A DNA stretch of 64,000 nucleotides, taken from Caprimulgus europaeus. Taxonomy: Eukaryota; Chordata; Aves; Caprimulgiformes; Caprimulgidae. Of this stretch, positions 28,255 to 41,300 are shown in pieces; position 1 is the stretch's first letter, and each line of letters starts with the position of its first letter. Under the pieces are notes generated by a model. That model had not been told where the DNA came from. It searched no databases and saw only the letters and a list, made by a program, of their open reading frames with translations. Position numbers and translations under genes: made by a program. The DNA lies in NCBI GenBank assembly GCA_907165065.1, contig OU015524.1, positions 33,113,295 to 33,177,294 on the forward strand. The letters are read 5' to 3'.

Positions 28255-28456
28255 GGAGGAGGGAGGAAAGGAGGGAGGAGGAGAGAGTGGGAGGGGAGTG
28301 TGGAAGACTCTAAGGGAACGCGGCAGAGGCCGGGAGAGGAGGCACGGCGGACGGCGGGGCAAGGCAGAGGTGTCAGGGGAAGGACAGGGCGGCTTCGGGC
28401 ACCCACGGTCTCAGCGCGGGGCAGCCGCCCCGGCCCGCCCGCCGCGCTCCGCCCGC

Positions 28457-28494
28457 CTTCCCTCCCTTCCTCCCTCCCTCCCTCCCTCCCGCCC
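28457..28494 (+). repeat. (CCCT)n polypyrimidine tract just before the KCNK5 start codon
   Basis: Five CCC runs spaced by single T residues occupy 28472-28490, within a pyrimidine tract that ends about 10 bases before the ATG. The opposite strand reads GGGAGGGAGGGAGGG, a canonical G-quadruplex sequence; this strand is i-motif-prone. It should lie in the 5' UTR and is a likely length polymorphism. Confidence 0.8.
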
Positions 28495-28503
28495 GCCGGC
28501 ACC

Positions 28504-28689
28504 ATGGTGGACAGGGGCCCCTTGCTGACCTCGGCCATCATCTTCTACCTGTCCATCGGGGCTGCGATCTTCGAGGTGCTGGAGGAGCCGCACTGGCGCT
28601 CGGCTACCGACGACTACAAGCGGCAGAAGACGGAGCTGCTCAAGCAGTTCCCTTGCCTGGGCCAAGAGGGGCTGGACAAGATCCTGCAG
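28504..28689 (+). CDS. KCNK5: KCNK5 coding exon 1 (residues 1-62)
   Basis: It encodes the short cytosolic N terminus, M1 (around [17 protein letters not shown]) and most of the extracellular cap, including C51 in FPCLGQ, which aligns with the cap cysteine linking the two subunits. The ATG at 28504 has a strong initiation context (A at -3, G at +4). It is the first ATG after the one at 28138, and no in-frame ATG precedes it in the open 28300-28503 stretch. The exon ends in CAG before the donor GTACAG, phase 0. Residues 31-45 differ most from human; the membrane segment is almost unchanged. Confidence 0.97.
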
Positions 28690-31600
28690 GTACAGCGGGC
28701 GCCGGCGGGGCGGGGGCCGGGGGGTGCCGGGCGGTGGTGGCGGGTGGTGGCAGCAGGTGCTGCTGGGCGCCCCGGAGCGGAAAATACCGCGCCAGTACCG
28801 CGCCTGCGAGCGGGAGAGTGGGAGTGCTGCCGGGCTGGAAAGCCGGTCGGCTCCTCGGGAAAACGCGACTGTAGCTGCGCCCTTACAAAGCCCGGTGCCT
28901 AAAACCAGATCCTCGAGCGGGAGCGCGGGGAAAACTCTTTATCGTTAAGGAGTCAGGAACGATCGAGGGGTGAAATGGGTCCGCGTTCCCTTCTCTTTCC
29001 CCCCTCAAGTGGTAGAGGAGCTCGGGGTTGATTTCGGTCTGAGCTGCCTGGTCGCGGGGGCTGGCGGAGTTCACGCACGAGTGTGCTCCCGCACGCCCGT
29101 CTGCTGCTAAACCCAGGAGCCGTGAATGCAGCTCTTGTTTTAGCACCCGGCGTGGTTTCTTCTGCCTCAATGGATGTTGTGTTATGAGGAAGGGAAGGTG
29201 AAGCCTTGATCCTCTTCTGTTTGGTTTGATTTCCTTCGCTCCTTTCTCTCTCTCCCCCCCCTTCCCCCCTTCTTACTGAATGCTCTGGTTGTGAGGAAAA
29301 CGTGTCTGGGGGTCCGAGTGTAGGTCCCGGGGGTCAGTGGGGGTAAGTTGGGGGGAAGGCTGAATGGCTTGCACGGAGGGATGCTTGCAACTCTTGTGCT
29401 GTTAATTTTACTTCAGGAGAAAGACTTCTTTCCAAGCCATAAGGAGTTGATAATCGCCTTATCTCTCTCATCTGGCAGAATGCCTCTTCAAAGCTAATTA
29501 TTAATCAATAGCATGTATTAAATCATAGAGCAGTATAAACTTAGTTAGTGCCTTTTTATGGATGTGGTATCCATTAAAATGTGGTGGCAAGCAATGGTGA
29601 ACCATGAAAAACAGGCTGCCTAGATATGTGACAATGAGTCCTTTAAGACTTAATTTCAGAAATGTTTATATTGACTAGATCTTCTGGTCATTGTGTTTTG
29701 GATTTTGTATTTATTATTTTATTTTCAGATTCACTAAAAGTACTAAAATGCTAAAACACAGAAGACTGGGAAAATGTCTCATTAGTTCTATTGGTGTAAT
29801 TGATACTCTGCAAGCTTGGGAGAGGATATGGTTCTTGATCCTAAAAGTTTGTGGTTTAAGTTCTCTTTCTTCAGTTGATGGCTGCTTTCTGTCTGCTTAA
29901 GATAGCAGAGCTTTATTGTGGTAGTGTACTTATCGTTACTATCTTAGTAGCCCATTAAATGTGTTTTTGTGATATGCAGTGGAACAAGTGGATGGAAGCT
30001 TGAAACTTTAAAGGGATGTTGGAACATGAAAAACATGCTTCGTTTTTTGAGTATGCTTTTGCTGTTCTTGAATCTTACTGAAATCTTATTCTAGGTTATA
30101 TCCCAAATCTGTTTTAACATCCTCAAGAAAAAAACCCTATTTAGATTGGGAAGTGTGTTAAGCCTGACATGCTTAACTTGCTGCGGACATAATGCAGAAT
30201 CTAGATTCTGGCTCAGTTTAGGGTGAAATTCATCTTGGTAAGAGGGAATCATTAGTTGTGATTTTTCCCATGATCCTCATCACAATTAATCCTGAAGTGG
30301 CAGAAGATTTTTCTTAAAATATAAAATGCTGACAAAATATTATTGGGCAGTTAATTAGAATGGACTGTATGATGGAGCACACTGTAGAATGGGGATGGGT
30401 GCAGAAGCAACGAGGAGAGAAAAAAAGTAGTATAAGGACAACTGTGGACAGATTAAAATATTTGGGTTGAGTATCTCTCCACAGCACAATGTGGAGAACA
30501 TTTTCTCTTCAGTGCATGTTAGCTCCTGGTGATACTCTCATATTCATGTGATTTCAGTTTTGCCTCTGTACTACTTCCAATCATACCTTACTTTCCATGT
30601 CCAGTCGTGCTAGTCTGATGAACCCTCAGAGATATTCTGTTGTTGTCTTAAGCTCAGGCTAGCTGAAATCTAAGTTTTACCCTGCTCTTATTTCACTCTT
30701 ACTGGTAACTGGAAACTTCACTGCCTGCTTTCTTCCAAACCTATGTGAGAAGTGAAGAACGGGAGTGGCATTTCTTACAGAGGAGGATGGCAGGATGAAA
30801 TCTAGCCTAGCTGAAGCTAACTGGAGTGGGGGGAATCATGTAAGGACATCAGGGTTTCATCCCACGTAAGCTGTAAAGAATATCTGAAATAGTCTTTGTA
30901 GTTGTCCTTTCTCCTACACTATCCATGCTTCTTATGTTGAGTTCTGCTGAATCTTTAAAACATTAGTAACATCTGTTCTCTTTTGGCAAATTCCGATCAT
31001 CCTGTTTTCATATTAAACCTCCAAATTTATTCTCTTACAGTACATCCATGTCTATTTGAAAACATGTATTTCCACACCCCATCCCTACCTCTGTTCCTCT
31101 AGCCTATTCCATGGATTCCCTGAACTTGTTCTTGGGATTCTGCATGATTTGACTCGTTTCTCTGCTCTTGTCTCTTTTTTTTTAAATGGCCTTCAGTCTT
31201 CATCTTAGAGCTTTTTATTTCACTCTGTTTGTGGTCCCCACTGATACTCATGTGACTATAGAGACACATGGAGCTTTGCTATTACTTTACTGATACTGTT
31301 TCTAATATGCGCATTTAAAAGATACTGGATTCAGTTCTTCAACAAATATCACCAACTATAAAATTGTAAATGGTGGTTAGTAGAATGCAAGGATGCCAAG
31401 AAATATTCAAGTTGAACTAACAATACCAATTTTGTTTCCAGAAGCAGCCTGAAAGGTGACAAGGACTGACTTATTCAGAGACTGGTCTCTCTGCTGCCCT
31501 TGTTAGCTCTTGTGTTCATCTGAGCCTGGTGTTAGCTGTAAGTGCAATGGAAACTGTGTGGAATGGCTACAAAGTTAGATCTGTAGTGTGATTTTAACAG

Positions 31601-32269
31601 CTTAAAAAGGCAAGTAGGTTATCCACAGAGATTCTCAATTCACATACAAACTGGGAGCTCTGTACCAGCAGTTTAAGTGATTAAGTGGGCTGCATTAGGT
31701 AAAATATTGTCTAAGATTTATATTCTGTAATAAAGATTTCACAACACATTACAGTAGAAATACACTGCAATAAATGGTTATCAAATGTGTTTAATGCACT
31801 TTCAGAAAACTCACAAGCTGAATATTGTAGGATATGCTAGAAAGAAAGCCTTTTTACTCAATCCTAATTGAGAAATGCCTAAAAATAAACTTGTTTAAAA
31901 ACAGCTTTTAGAACTCTTATGTGAAGAATCCATTTGCTTTTGCAAATACACTCCCTCTGGGCAGTGTATAGGCTGGTTGCTGCCTGCCCATGCTCTTCTG
32001 GGTAAAGCTGATTGCTCAAATGAAAATGTGGCTGAGATGCTTCACATGACAATTTATGTAGGCCCACAAAGACACTCTACCACAACCATGTATTGACACA
32101 AGGAACTGTGTAATCAGTCCTCACTACGTACAATTACCTTGGAATATAAATGTCTCATAACACTGTGGAATATCTGCAAAAATAAGCATTTTTTTAATAG
32201 TGATGTAACTGTGCTGTGTTTTTCAGCACTGTGGAATCTTCAAAGTATTGTAACACCTCTGTCTGTTGA

Positions 32270-32302
<33 letters not shown>

Positions 32303-35300
32303 TAAAGCTTGTCCTTGCTGCTGCGGCCCAAAGTCCTGGAACTCTTTAGTAAGAGGGAGAAGTCCCAGTATTCCACAGTAATGACACCTTTGCCTACCCT
32401 GCAGTAGGAATGAGTTTTGGAGACGGAAGCAAGTGTAAGGCAATTCGGTAATTTCCCTCTTTTCCAGTTCCTTACTTTTACTCTTCATTGCGCCATCCTG
32501 ATTGTGAAACATCAGCTTAATGATAAAGGAGCTATTCATGCAAGGAGGAGCCTTCTTGACCCTCAGGTCACTATTCACATGAGCAAAGGTTTGCAATGCT
32601 GAGCCACATCTTATTTACTGGGAAGTCTCTTTTACTGGCCCACCACAGTCATCAAAAAAATAAAAGCTTCTCATTGATAAACATCAAAGTTGGTAAAAAG
32701 AAAGGGAAGAACTTGAAGATGAGTGAAAATGGTTACTTTCAAAACAGAGCAATAAAGTGAAAAAAGAGAAACTGCTGGCTCCATTTAGGAGAAGCAGACA
32801 AACATACTGAGTATGAGAACAAATAAATGAGGTCTTTATTTGAAAACCATACAAGACTCTAAACAGGCCTGAGAGATAACTTTAGAAACCTAAATGTTTA
32901 GACTTAAAGCCCAGTGCTGTGAACAAACATTTAGAAGACTTTTTAAAGAGAGCTTCTGCTAGGATATACATGGCACACAAGAGCATTATGCTAAAGGAAA
33001 TAAGTGACTTAATAGTAGTTTCTTCCCTCTTTTTTTTAAAGCCAGGATGTCTTCTCCACTCACAAATACTGACAGGTACATTTGCAGGATTTTGTTTTAC
33101 GCTTGAGGATGCTGAAGTTCACTTCTAATTTTGTTTATTCTTGGAGTTTGTTTAAAAATAGCCTCTGATTCTGAGCACTCTTTCCCACGATGCTTAACTC
33201 CCAAGTTGGTATCTCAAGGTTTAAATCTATGTGCAATACTCTTGAATGAGTTTGAAAACTATAGTTTTCTTATAAAACATGAGATAGGTTTTAAATGCTT
33301 TTCATTAGTTCAACATTCAATAAAGAGATTATGGCTTTTGTTTATGCTTTGTAGAGGGATTTGTTTTCCGATGTAAAATTAACAGGGGCATATTTTTCAT
33401 AATCTTTCCCTTCCTTTGTATTCTTCAGGAGGTGCATAAATGAAGTTCTAGACCACTGTAGTTTGGTTTGTCGGTCTTTAACTTCCTGATCCCTTCCATC
33501 TGAGGTACTGAAGGTGAGGGAGACCAACTGGAGACTGAATTCCTTAGTTGGAATACCAGATGAGCTGTCCCTTTCAAGACTAAGACTTCTGCATTGTCTG
33601 GACAAAGGAAAGCTGAGCAGCCCTCAGACAAGAGCAAGTGACTCTCAGTGGAAAATCTTTAACTGCAGAGTTAACTACATCTAATAGCTGTTGTATAAAA
33701 ACTTGACAGTGCAAATTAAGTCTTATGTGTGAGAAATGGGTATTGCTAGGTTTTTCAAATGTATATCTTTAGTTATTTACCCTAAGCTCATCAGGAATGA
33801 ACTGAGATGAAAAAATAGGACCACTGTCCACAGAGCTTTGTGGCATCTCAGACTATGAATTATGGAGATTACTGCTGCAGCATTAGGAGAGGAAAACTGA
33901 GTATAGGCAGTACAACATTATTCCACAGCTTTTCTATGTGTATTTCTGCATGCAAAATCATACATAAACAGGCATGCTTTTCTGTTGTTGTTTTTTCTTT
34001 TTTTCTTTTTCCCTGTTTAACCATTAAATTGTTTAAACTTTCTTGGAATGTAGTTAAACAAAGCTGATAGTGCACACACTGCAACTCTCTCTGCTGATGG
34101 GGCAATAGTAATCGATCAGAAGTTATAATTTTCATGCTATGGGCTTTTAATTTTTCCTGCCATTAGTTTAATCCTTGAGTGCTTGTAGTATGTTGTCTTT
34201 CTGTTACTTTAGGACAGAATGTTGATATTCCCTGACATGTTACCTGCTGCTGCTAGGTGTGCTTTCTGGCAAGCTCTGCTCTAGAGACCATGGCATGTGA
34301 AAGGATTTGCAGTTATTGACAGCTTGTTGTCCTAAAAGATCATGGAAGCCCTGCTTTGGTTCATGCTGCATGTATGGTTATTGCAAGGCACCTTCTGTAG
34401 GCAGTGAAGATACAGTGTAATGATGACTTTGTACAGATTTCCTTTTTAAAAACAAATTGTTGGTTTTGCTATTGATACTAACTAAAATTAAATGTTTTAC
34501 TTTTCTCTGCAGTTAGTTGACCTTCAGAGCAGTCACATTTCATGCTGGCACTGCAAGTAGATGTCAACATAGTAACGTACAAACAGAAACAAGCTGGATT
34601 GCAAGTGGCAGTCAGTAGTCTGATTAGCCGGGGAGCAAGTAAGAACGCTTTTGCGCTTTGGTGCTACAGACCTGCTGATCACAGTGCCTGTATTTGGAGG
34701 CATTTTATTTTGTGCTGACTCTTGTATGATCCTATGGATCGAATGCCTATGAATGAGCAAGTAGTTAAATTTCTTCATGGAATATGATCTTAGGTTTTGT
34801 TTAGTCCAAAATGAGTTCAGTTCATAAGCTCAGAGTCTGCTCTGTAGTATGAAAAGAACCATGGTAACAGGGGACAACTGGAAGAGTTACACTCTTCATC
34901 TAAATTAAAATATCACTGTGATCACACCTGAAGCTCTTTAAGGTGCTGCAGACATCCACAGGAGAGCCACACTTAGAGGCAGATTGAAGCCCTAAATATG
35001 GCATGCATTATGCACTCTGCATTTTTACTAGTTCTATTTATTGAAGAGATGGCTTAAGCTTGAAGGCATAACTTCGTATTCCTTTATTTATTCCCATCTT
35101 TGTTCTTACTCAGGTTCTTCAGTTGCACTGCTGGTTCTAGAGTTACTAGATCTTTTTCTTAAAGCACCAAGTTCTTTAGCAGGGAACTTCAGACTGGAAG
35201 TTTTTCTGTGTCCATCCAGTTTGTCTTTATATTATCATGTCTTTATATTAGAGGTCTTAGATATTATGGTGTTCATTATGTACTTAACAACATTTTAATT

Positions 35301-38300
35301 GTAGGCAGGAGAGATCCCTTCTAGGCATGCATTTTATAATTTCTTATTTTTTTACATTGTGTTGTGTGAACTCTAGTGGATCAAAGGCACTGTTAGGTGC
35401 AAAGTAGCTTCTGAAATGTTTTGAACTCAAACCTTGTATATTGTTTTCTTAAAAGAAACATGAGTAATGAAAAGGGAGTAGGAAACTAATATTAGTTTTT
35501 ATATAATAGCCTCTGTTGAATCTGAAATCAAGTTTGTTTTCTAACAATATGTGTATCTGTAGTGTTTCTTGTAATATACCCAGTTTCTTAACCCCTGTTG
35601 TGGGATCAGTTGCTACAGATCAGTCCATCTGTAGGACTGTATTTCTGCCTTAATGAAAGGTAGATATGGATTGTGATTGAGCAAATGGGCAAATACTAAA
35701 TTGACTTTGTTCTGTGCTGGCATATTACAAATATTGTGTAAGCAGGTTCCAGCTGCTGAGAAACAAAACCCAGACCTGTGTGTGTCTCTGAGGTTGCAAC
35801 AGGTGCAAAAAAGTCCCAGTTGGACCTAACATAGATCTCTGAACTCTGATCCTTATTAACAATGGAATTGTCAGTTATTTAATATTGATTTGGACTCCAG
35901 TGTAAGTCAAAGGATTTTGAGATAATGTCAGCTAATGATTGATAGCTAATGGAACTTGAAAATAATTCTGCAAGGGGTTGTGAAGGTCCAGAGGTGGAAA
36001 GCTTAGTCAGAGATGATACTGTAGTTTTGGTGGCTTGGCTAAAAAAAATCAAAGTAATCAGTGGTGACTTCTGTATGTGATCTCCAAGTGCTCATATTAC
36101 TGCTCCTCTTCGCTACTTCCAACCCACTCTAAGGGAGTAAAGTTGCTCAAGAATGATATGTGGTCCCTTGCTAGAGAAACAGCAGGTATAGGTATGTTTG
36201 TTCTGGCCTCTGATGGAAGTTTGGGGCTGATGAGTCTCCTCCAGGCACCAAAGAAAGAGGGGAGGTGTTTGGAGCCAAGCAGCTGTATAAAGAGAAGGAG
36301 TCTAGTCAAACTTACTGGTGGCACTGATTTCTTCTGTGGCCTGTCTTGCAGCAGTCTGGCTGGAACCCTCACCCTGCTACATGCTCAGCTGTTAGTTGCT
36401 GCTAACCAGCTTCACAAACTGTAATGCAAATATGTTAAAATCAAGTTAAATAGTTGGACTGTGATAACTTGCCAGCTAAGTTAGAATTTCAACCTTCAGA
36501 CCTGTGTAAGTGGTGTGTACGTGACTGCAGAATGATAGAGGGCAATTCTGTAATCAACGCCTGCCTTGTTGGCACAAGGGTTTTTGAAGGACACTAGAGT
36601 TTATGCTTAGAAAAATCACTTTCTTATTGGTATCAGTGCTCTGAAAGCTTTTCACCTGTGTCACTATCGATTTGCCCTTTTAAAAAAATACTTGCATGTT
36701 TCCACCTTTTTTTTTTTTTTCTTTTTTACGGCTTTTGGGGTGGAAGGCAAGATAAAGGAGAGGAAGAATGAAAAACTTTGAAGTTGCTCCATTGTAGCAG
36801 CAAAACAAGTAGCTAATTTTATTGCGTCTCTATGTGCTTTGTTACTGACATGAAAAATCTAGTATTACTGTATCTTAGTTGGATTGTGACTGTAGGATAA
36901 CTGCACTTTTCATGAAATTGCTATGTAGTCTTTGCAAGATCCTAAAGCTTTCAACTTGATTAATGAAATGAGCATAGAAGTATTTATCTTACATTTAAGA
37001 GAAGTAAAATATAGTTCACACTGAGAGTGCCTTGGCTTTATTTGCATATGTTTTAAGAATGCTTGCTCAGCTCTGCTACAATTAGACAGTTTGTTATTTG
37101 GACATATGTCCCCACAGTTGGCTGCTTGTTGTTCTTTCCTAGCAGAGAAAGACTGGCAGTAAAGCAGTTTCATACTAGGCATTGACTGGGTGCTTTCAGC
37201 TGAATTCTGTGTGTCTTAACGGTCTCACTTATTTGAGGTAACTGCAGTTTTTCTGTGGTTTTGAGGACTTCCTGAGCATTTTGTACGCCAAGCAGCTTTT
37301 AAGCTTGAGGGTTCTCTATTTAGAAATGTGCAAATACTTCCTCTGCCTCAGCTTCTAAGGTAAAAGATGCCTGCTCAACTGTTAGAGATGTCAGTTGCAG
37401 GAAATCCAGGCTAGGAAGGAAAAGAGCATAACAAACAGAAGGCAGCAACTACAGTGCTTCTGCCAGCTGATCCCTCTTCCCTTTAATACAGGGGCAAGAA
37501 GATAGCAGACTGGTAGGGCTTTCATACATTCTTAGGGGTGGGACAGTTGAGAAGTGACAGGACACAGTCTGTTAATTACCTGCCACATGTCAATGCTGGA
37601 TATTACTCTTTGCCTTCAACTTGTCTTGTATTAGATGTTCAGGAGTGACCTGCAAATATATGGGAAACTTTATGAATCTGGAAGCATGTCTTAAAGTTTA
37701 CAGATTTTTCAGTTGACTGAACTTGCTTTTTCACTTATTCAAAACACTTTCCACAGGATATATTCAGTAACTTGTTTACTATTGTTTTTTGCCCAGGAAC
37801 TAAATGTGTTACAGGACTGAAAAGATTATTGAAGAGTTATTGAAGCAGTATCTGTTCTGCTTTTTGTCAAATGTATTGATAGAAAGCTCTCTTGGGAAGA
37901 AAGCCCCTTCTGTGTACTCAGTAATATAGTTCTGAACACTATAAAATAACAAAGATTGTGTTCCAGCGTACCTGTTGTGTGTGTGTTTGTGTGGTTTTTA
38001 ATGTTACACTATTTCTGCAAAAATGGGGTTTGTGTGTATGCTGACACAACTGTATTTAAGAAATATTCTAATGCATAGGCAGCTCTTAGGAGCAAACTGA
38101 TGCTATTACCAGCCTAATTCACTCACCCAGCAGAAGAAATAAGATAAACTAGGCAAGTTATGCTATTACAGGTCTGAGAGTGTCTAGATCAGAATGTTTC
38201 CCAGTGCACTTACCTTAGTTAGTGATCACACTTCTTTCTATCCTGCCGTAACTGTGCTGGCAGATCTCCAGATCTGTATTTGAAAACACTTGTCCAGAGC

Positions 38301-41300
38301 AGCCTCCTCTCCTTCCCCAATCCTCAAAGATCAGTCTTGAGCTAATGTGGTGTTAAAGGGATTTGTAGTAAGTAACAACAAAATTTTGTTTCAGGTTAAG
38401 CCCTGGATAATGCTAAGCACAGTAGCAGAAATCTCAAAGCAAATAGTGTTTCTGTGTCAGGTTTTTTCCCCCTTGTTACTTCTCTTAACATAAAACCATC
38501 ACCTTGCTGTTCATACAAAGCATCCTGTCCGTGTTGACATTGTAAGCCTGCCTCGCCTTGTTTCCTCCTCCTGCTCTCTGATAGACCCATAAAGGGAGAA
38601 AGACTAGTGTGGCTGAGGTCACATAAAGCTTTTTGGTTGGCCCTGGAAATTTTGTTTGTTTGGCCTAACAAGGTGAGTTAGTAAAGGTTCTTCTAGCCCA
38701 GAGAGTTAATAGCCAGCAGTTGGACTCTTTCTTGCTCCTGTTCTGTAGTTCAAAAATCTAGTTGATTAAAAATGTTGTTACACTTAGGACTCTGCTCCAC
38801 CCAAGTCTAATCACTTTTAGTTTTGTTTCATTGATTTGATGCTTTTGGGACAAATAAGATGTTTATTCTAGCATTGTAAGCTCACTGAACTGTCAAATAA
38901 GCAAGTTCCCTTTTAAAAAAAAAACCCCAAAAAACCCAAACCCACAGACTTGTTACTCCTTCAGATAGGTTGTTAAATTAGAAACTGATGTGTGATGCTA
39001 CTAGCACAATCTGGCAGCAGCTTCTAGTTTGTCTTCAGAGAAGCAAGACTTTTAATGTTGTATTGAAATTTGGAGATTAAATACAAAAGTGCTTGTGAAA
39101 CCAAAAACCTATAAAATTTTGGTTCTAGCTACTAAGAAACAAACTCCAGACATTTTTTTAGGGTGTTCTAACAAAGTGACTTGCTGTAAATTTCTTAATA
39201 TGAAGCTCAAGCACCACGTTGCGAGCTGGTCGAGGGAGGTGATTGTCCCACTCTACTCCACACTGGTACAGCCTCACCTCAAGTACTGGGTGCAGTTTTG
39301 GGTGCCACAGTATAAAAAGGATATAAAGCTACTGGGGAGTGTCCAGAGGAGGCCATTAAATTGGTGAAGGGCTTAAAGGGAAAGCCATATGAGGAGAGGC
39401 TGAACTTGCTTGGTTTGTTCAGCCTGGAGAAGAGGAGGCTGAGAGGAGACCTCATTGCAGTCTATAACTTCCTCACAAGGGGAAGAAGAGGTGTGGGTGC
39501 TGATCACTGCTCCCTGGTGACCAACGATAGGACCAGGGGAAGTGGCAGGAAGATGTGCTGGGAGGAGTTTAGATTGGAGATTGGGAAAAGGTTCTTCACC
39601 CAGAGGGTGTTGGAGCACTGGAACAGGCTCCCCAGGGAGGTGGTCATGGCACCAAGCCTGACAATATTCAAGAAGCATTTGGACAATTCCCTCAGACACA
39701 TGGTCTGAATGTTGTAAGTGTCTTACTGGGGCAAGAGTTGGACTCAATGATCCTCGTGAGTCCTTTCCAACTCACAACGTTCTATGATTCTGTGTTTTTA
39801 TGTATGGCTATAAATGGGCGAGAGCATAATATGCTGCTTAATGCAACGTTGTGCTACGCTGCAATTAATTCACTGGGTTGAAAAGCTTATTTAGCCCTCT
39901 GTAAGCAAAGTTGTCAAGCTTGGATCACCTGTGTTTTGACTTGTCCTAATGAACTATTCTTATACACTGAAAGCATGGGGATTGAGGGGGAAGCTTCATT
40001 TTAAACTCAGCTTCCCGTTTTACTTCTCCTGTGTAGTATTAAGGCTTTTATGTCCAGATATTCCACTTCATATCATTTTATGGGTGGGTGAAAATCTGTA
40101 GAGATTAAGTAGATTGCTGAGTTTCTGCTCCAGTTTTTGAGGCCTTGTTTGAATTGGGGGGGGCATGAGAATTGTAAATATATGGTCCAACCTCTCCCCA
40201 TCCAGTAAATTAATCTCAGTAAGCTGTTTATATTGACACTAATATTGTGTTGGTTTAATTTAAATCTACTTAAATCAGTTGCAGCTAAACTGAAATAGAT
40301 TGTTTTGGCAACTCAGACTGCTGCATGGGTTAGCATCTGCTTATGCAATTGGTACCAACTCTGTTGCAACGCTCTAATATAAACACTGGTTCTAACCCTG
40401 CCTAACATAGGTCAGCAACTGGTGTGAGGGCTTGATTAAACTCTTGACTCTTCTGCTTCCACTTTCTTATCTCTAAAATGGGGACAACAGCATTTTCTAA
40501 AGCCCTTTCAAAAGGGGAGTTGGCTACATTAGTCACTATGTATGTATTCAGATAGGAAGGAGGTCTAATCTGCTATTATAGATTATTCCAACTTCTTAAT
40601 TTCAGTTGATGCAACGTAAAAGTTGTTAAAATACTTTTTTTTTTTTTTAATTCCAACCAAGGAAAAGTTTATTATAAGCCTATTGGCACAGAAGCTCTCA
40701 AAATTAAGCTGTATTAATGAAAGACATGAAGTTGTCTCATAGGTTTTATTTCTGAATGAGAGTAATAGGAGGCCAAAGAAAAGTTGGGGCACTCAGCATC
40801 TGCAGAACAGCTGCAGTTCTCATGCAGCAGTAACCTTTAGTTAATTTGTCTTCAAAACATGTCTATGTGGAACTTGGGAAAGTGAAAAGGAAACAGTTCT
40901 ATAATTGCATTAATCACAAGAGCAAGGGAATGCTGGTAAAGCACTGAATATGCTTTTCATCAAAATAGTTTATTAACTAGTTCATTAAACTGGAATCTAG
41001 TCCTGAAATTAACAGAGGAAAAAAATCAACTGTTAAGTTCTGCAGTCATGATCTGTCAAAAAAGCCAGCTGTCTTTTCAAAACAGTTGGTGCTTACGTCC
41101 ATTCCACATAAGTGGAAAGGAGAAATAAAGTTAAGCAGCATTAGTTCATTCAAGCATAGGATCTGTAAGTATCAAAAATAGATAAGCTTGAGTGTTCAAT
41201 TCTGCAATAACAAAATAGTTCCACTTAACTAATTTGCTGAATTATGAGTTTCACTTATTATTTAACTCTGCAGAAAGCCACAAAAAGGAAATAACCTTGT

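Larger units (their letters stand above)
27870..29120. promoter_or_regulatory. KCNK5: CpG-island promoter of KCNK5
   Basis: Base composition switches abruptly from AT-rich to very GC- and CpG-rich at about 27.87 kb and falls back by about 29.1 kb, enclosing exon 1. Sp1-type GC boxes (GGGCGG) lie at 27975-27980, 28032-28037, 28144-28149 and 28387-28392, and reverse boxes at 28425-28430 and 28449-28454. I see no TATA box at a fitting distance, so a dispersed CpG-island start is inferred. The transcription start cannot be fixed from sequence alone; it most likely lies between about 28.0 and 28.4 kb. The left flank shows no divergent gene. Confidence 0.85.

Noticed and set aside
28300-28503. In-frame N-terminal extension of KCNK5
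   Set aside because: The frame is open but has no ATG (the first codon would be GTG), the translated stretch is low-complexity, and the ATG at 28504 matches the conserved channel start MVDRGPLL.
27861-28541. 226-residue antisense open frame across the CpG island (and 160-202-residue sense frames there)
   Set aside because: GC-rich DNA is poor in stop codons. The products are Pro/Arg/Gly-rich low-complexity sequence and overlap the KCNK5 promoter and exon 1.
32277-32302. A26 run as the poly(A) tail of a processed pseudogene
   Set aside because: Upstream sequence has no readable coding remnant or target duplication.
39361-39747. Sense and antisense frames of 115-124 residues
   Set aside because: The sense frame is the CR1 reverse-transcriptase remnant and the antisense one its shadow; neither is a host gene.
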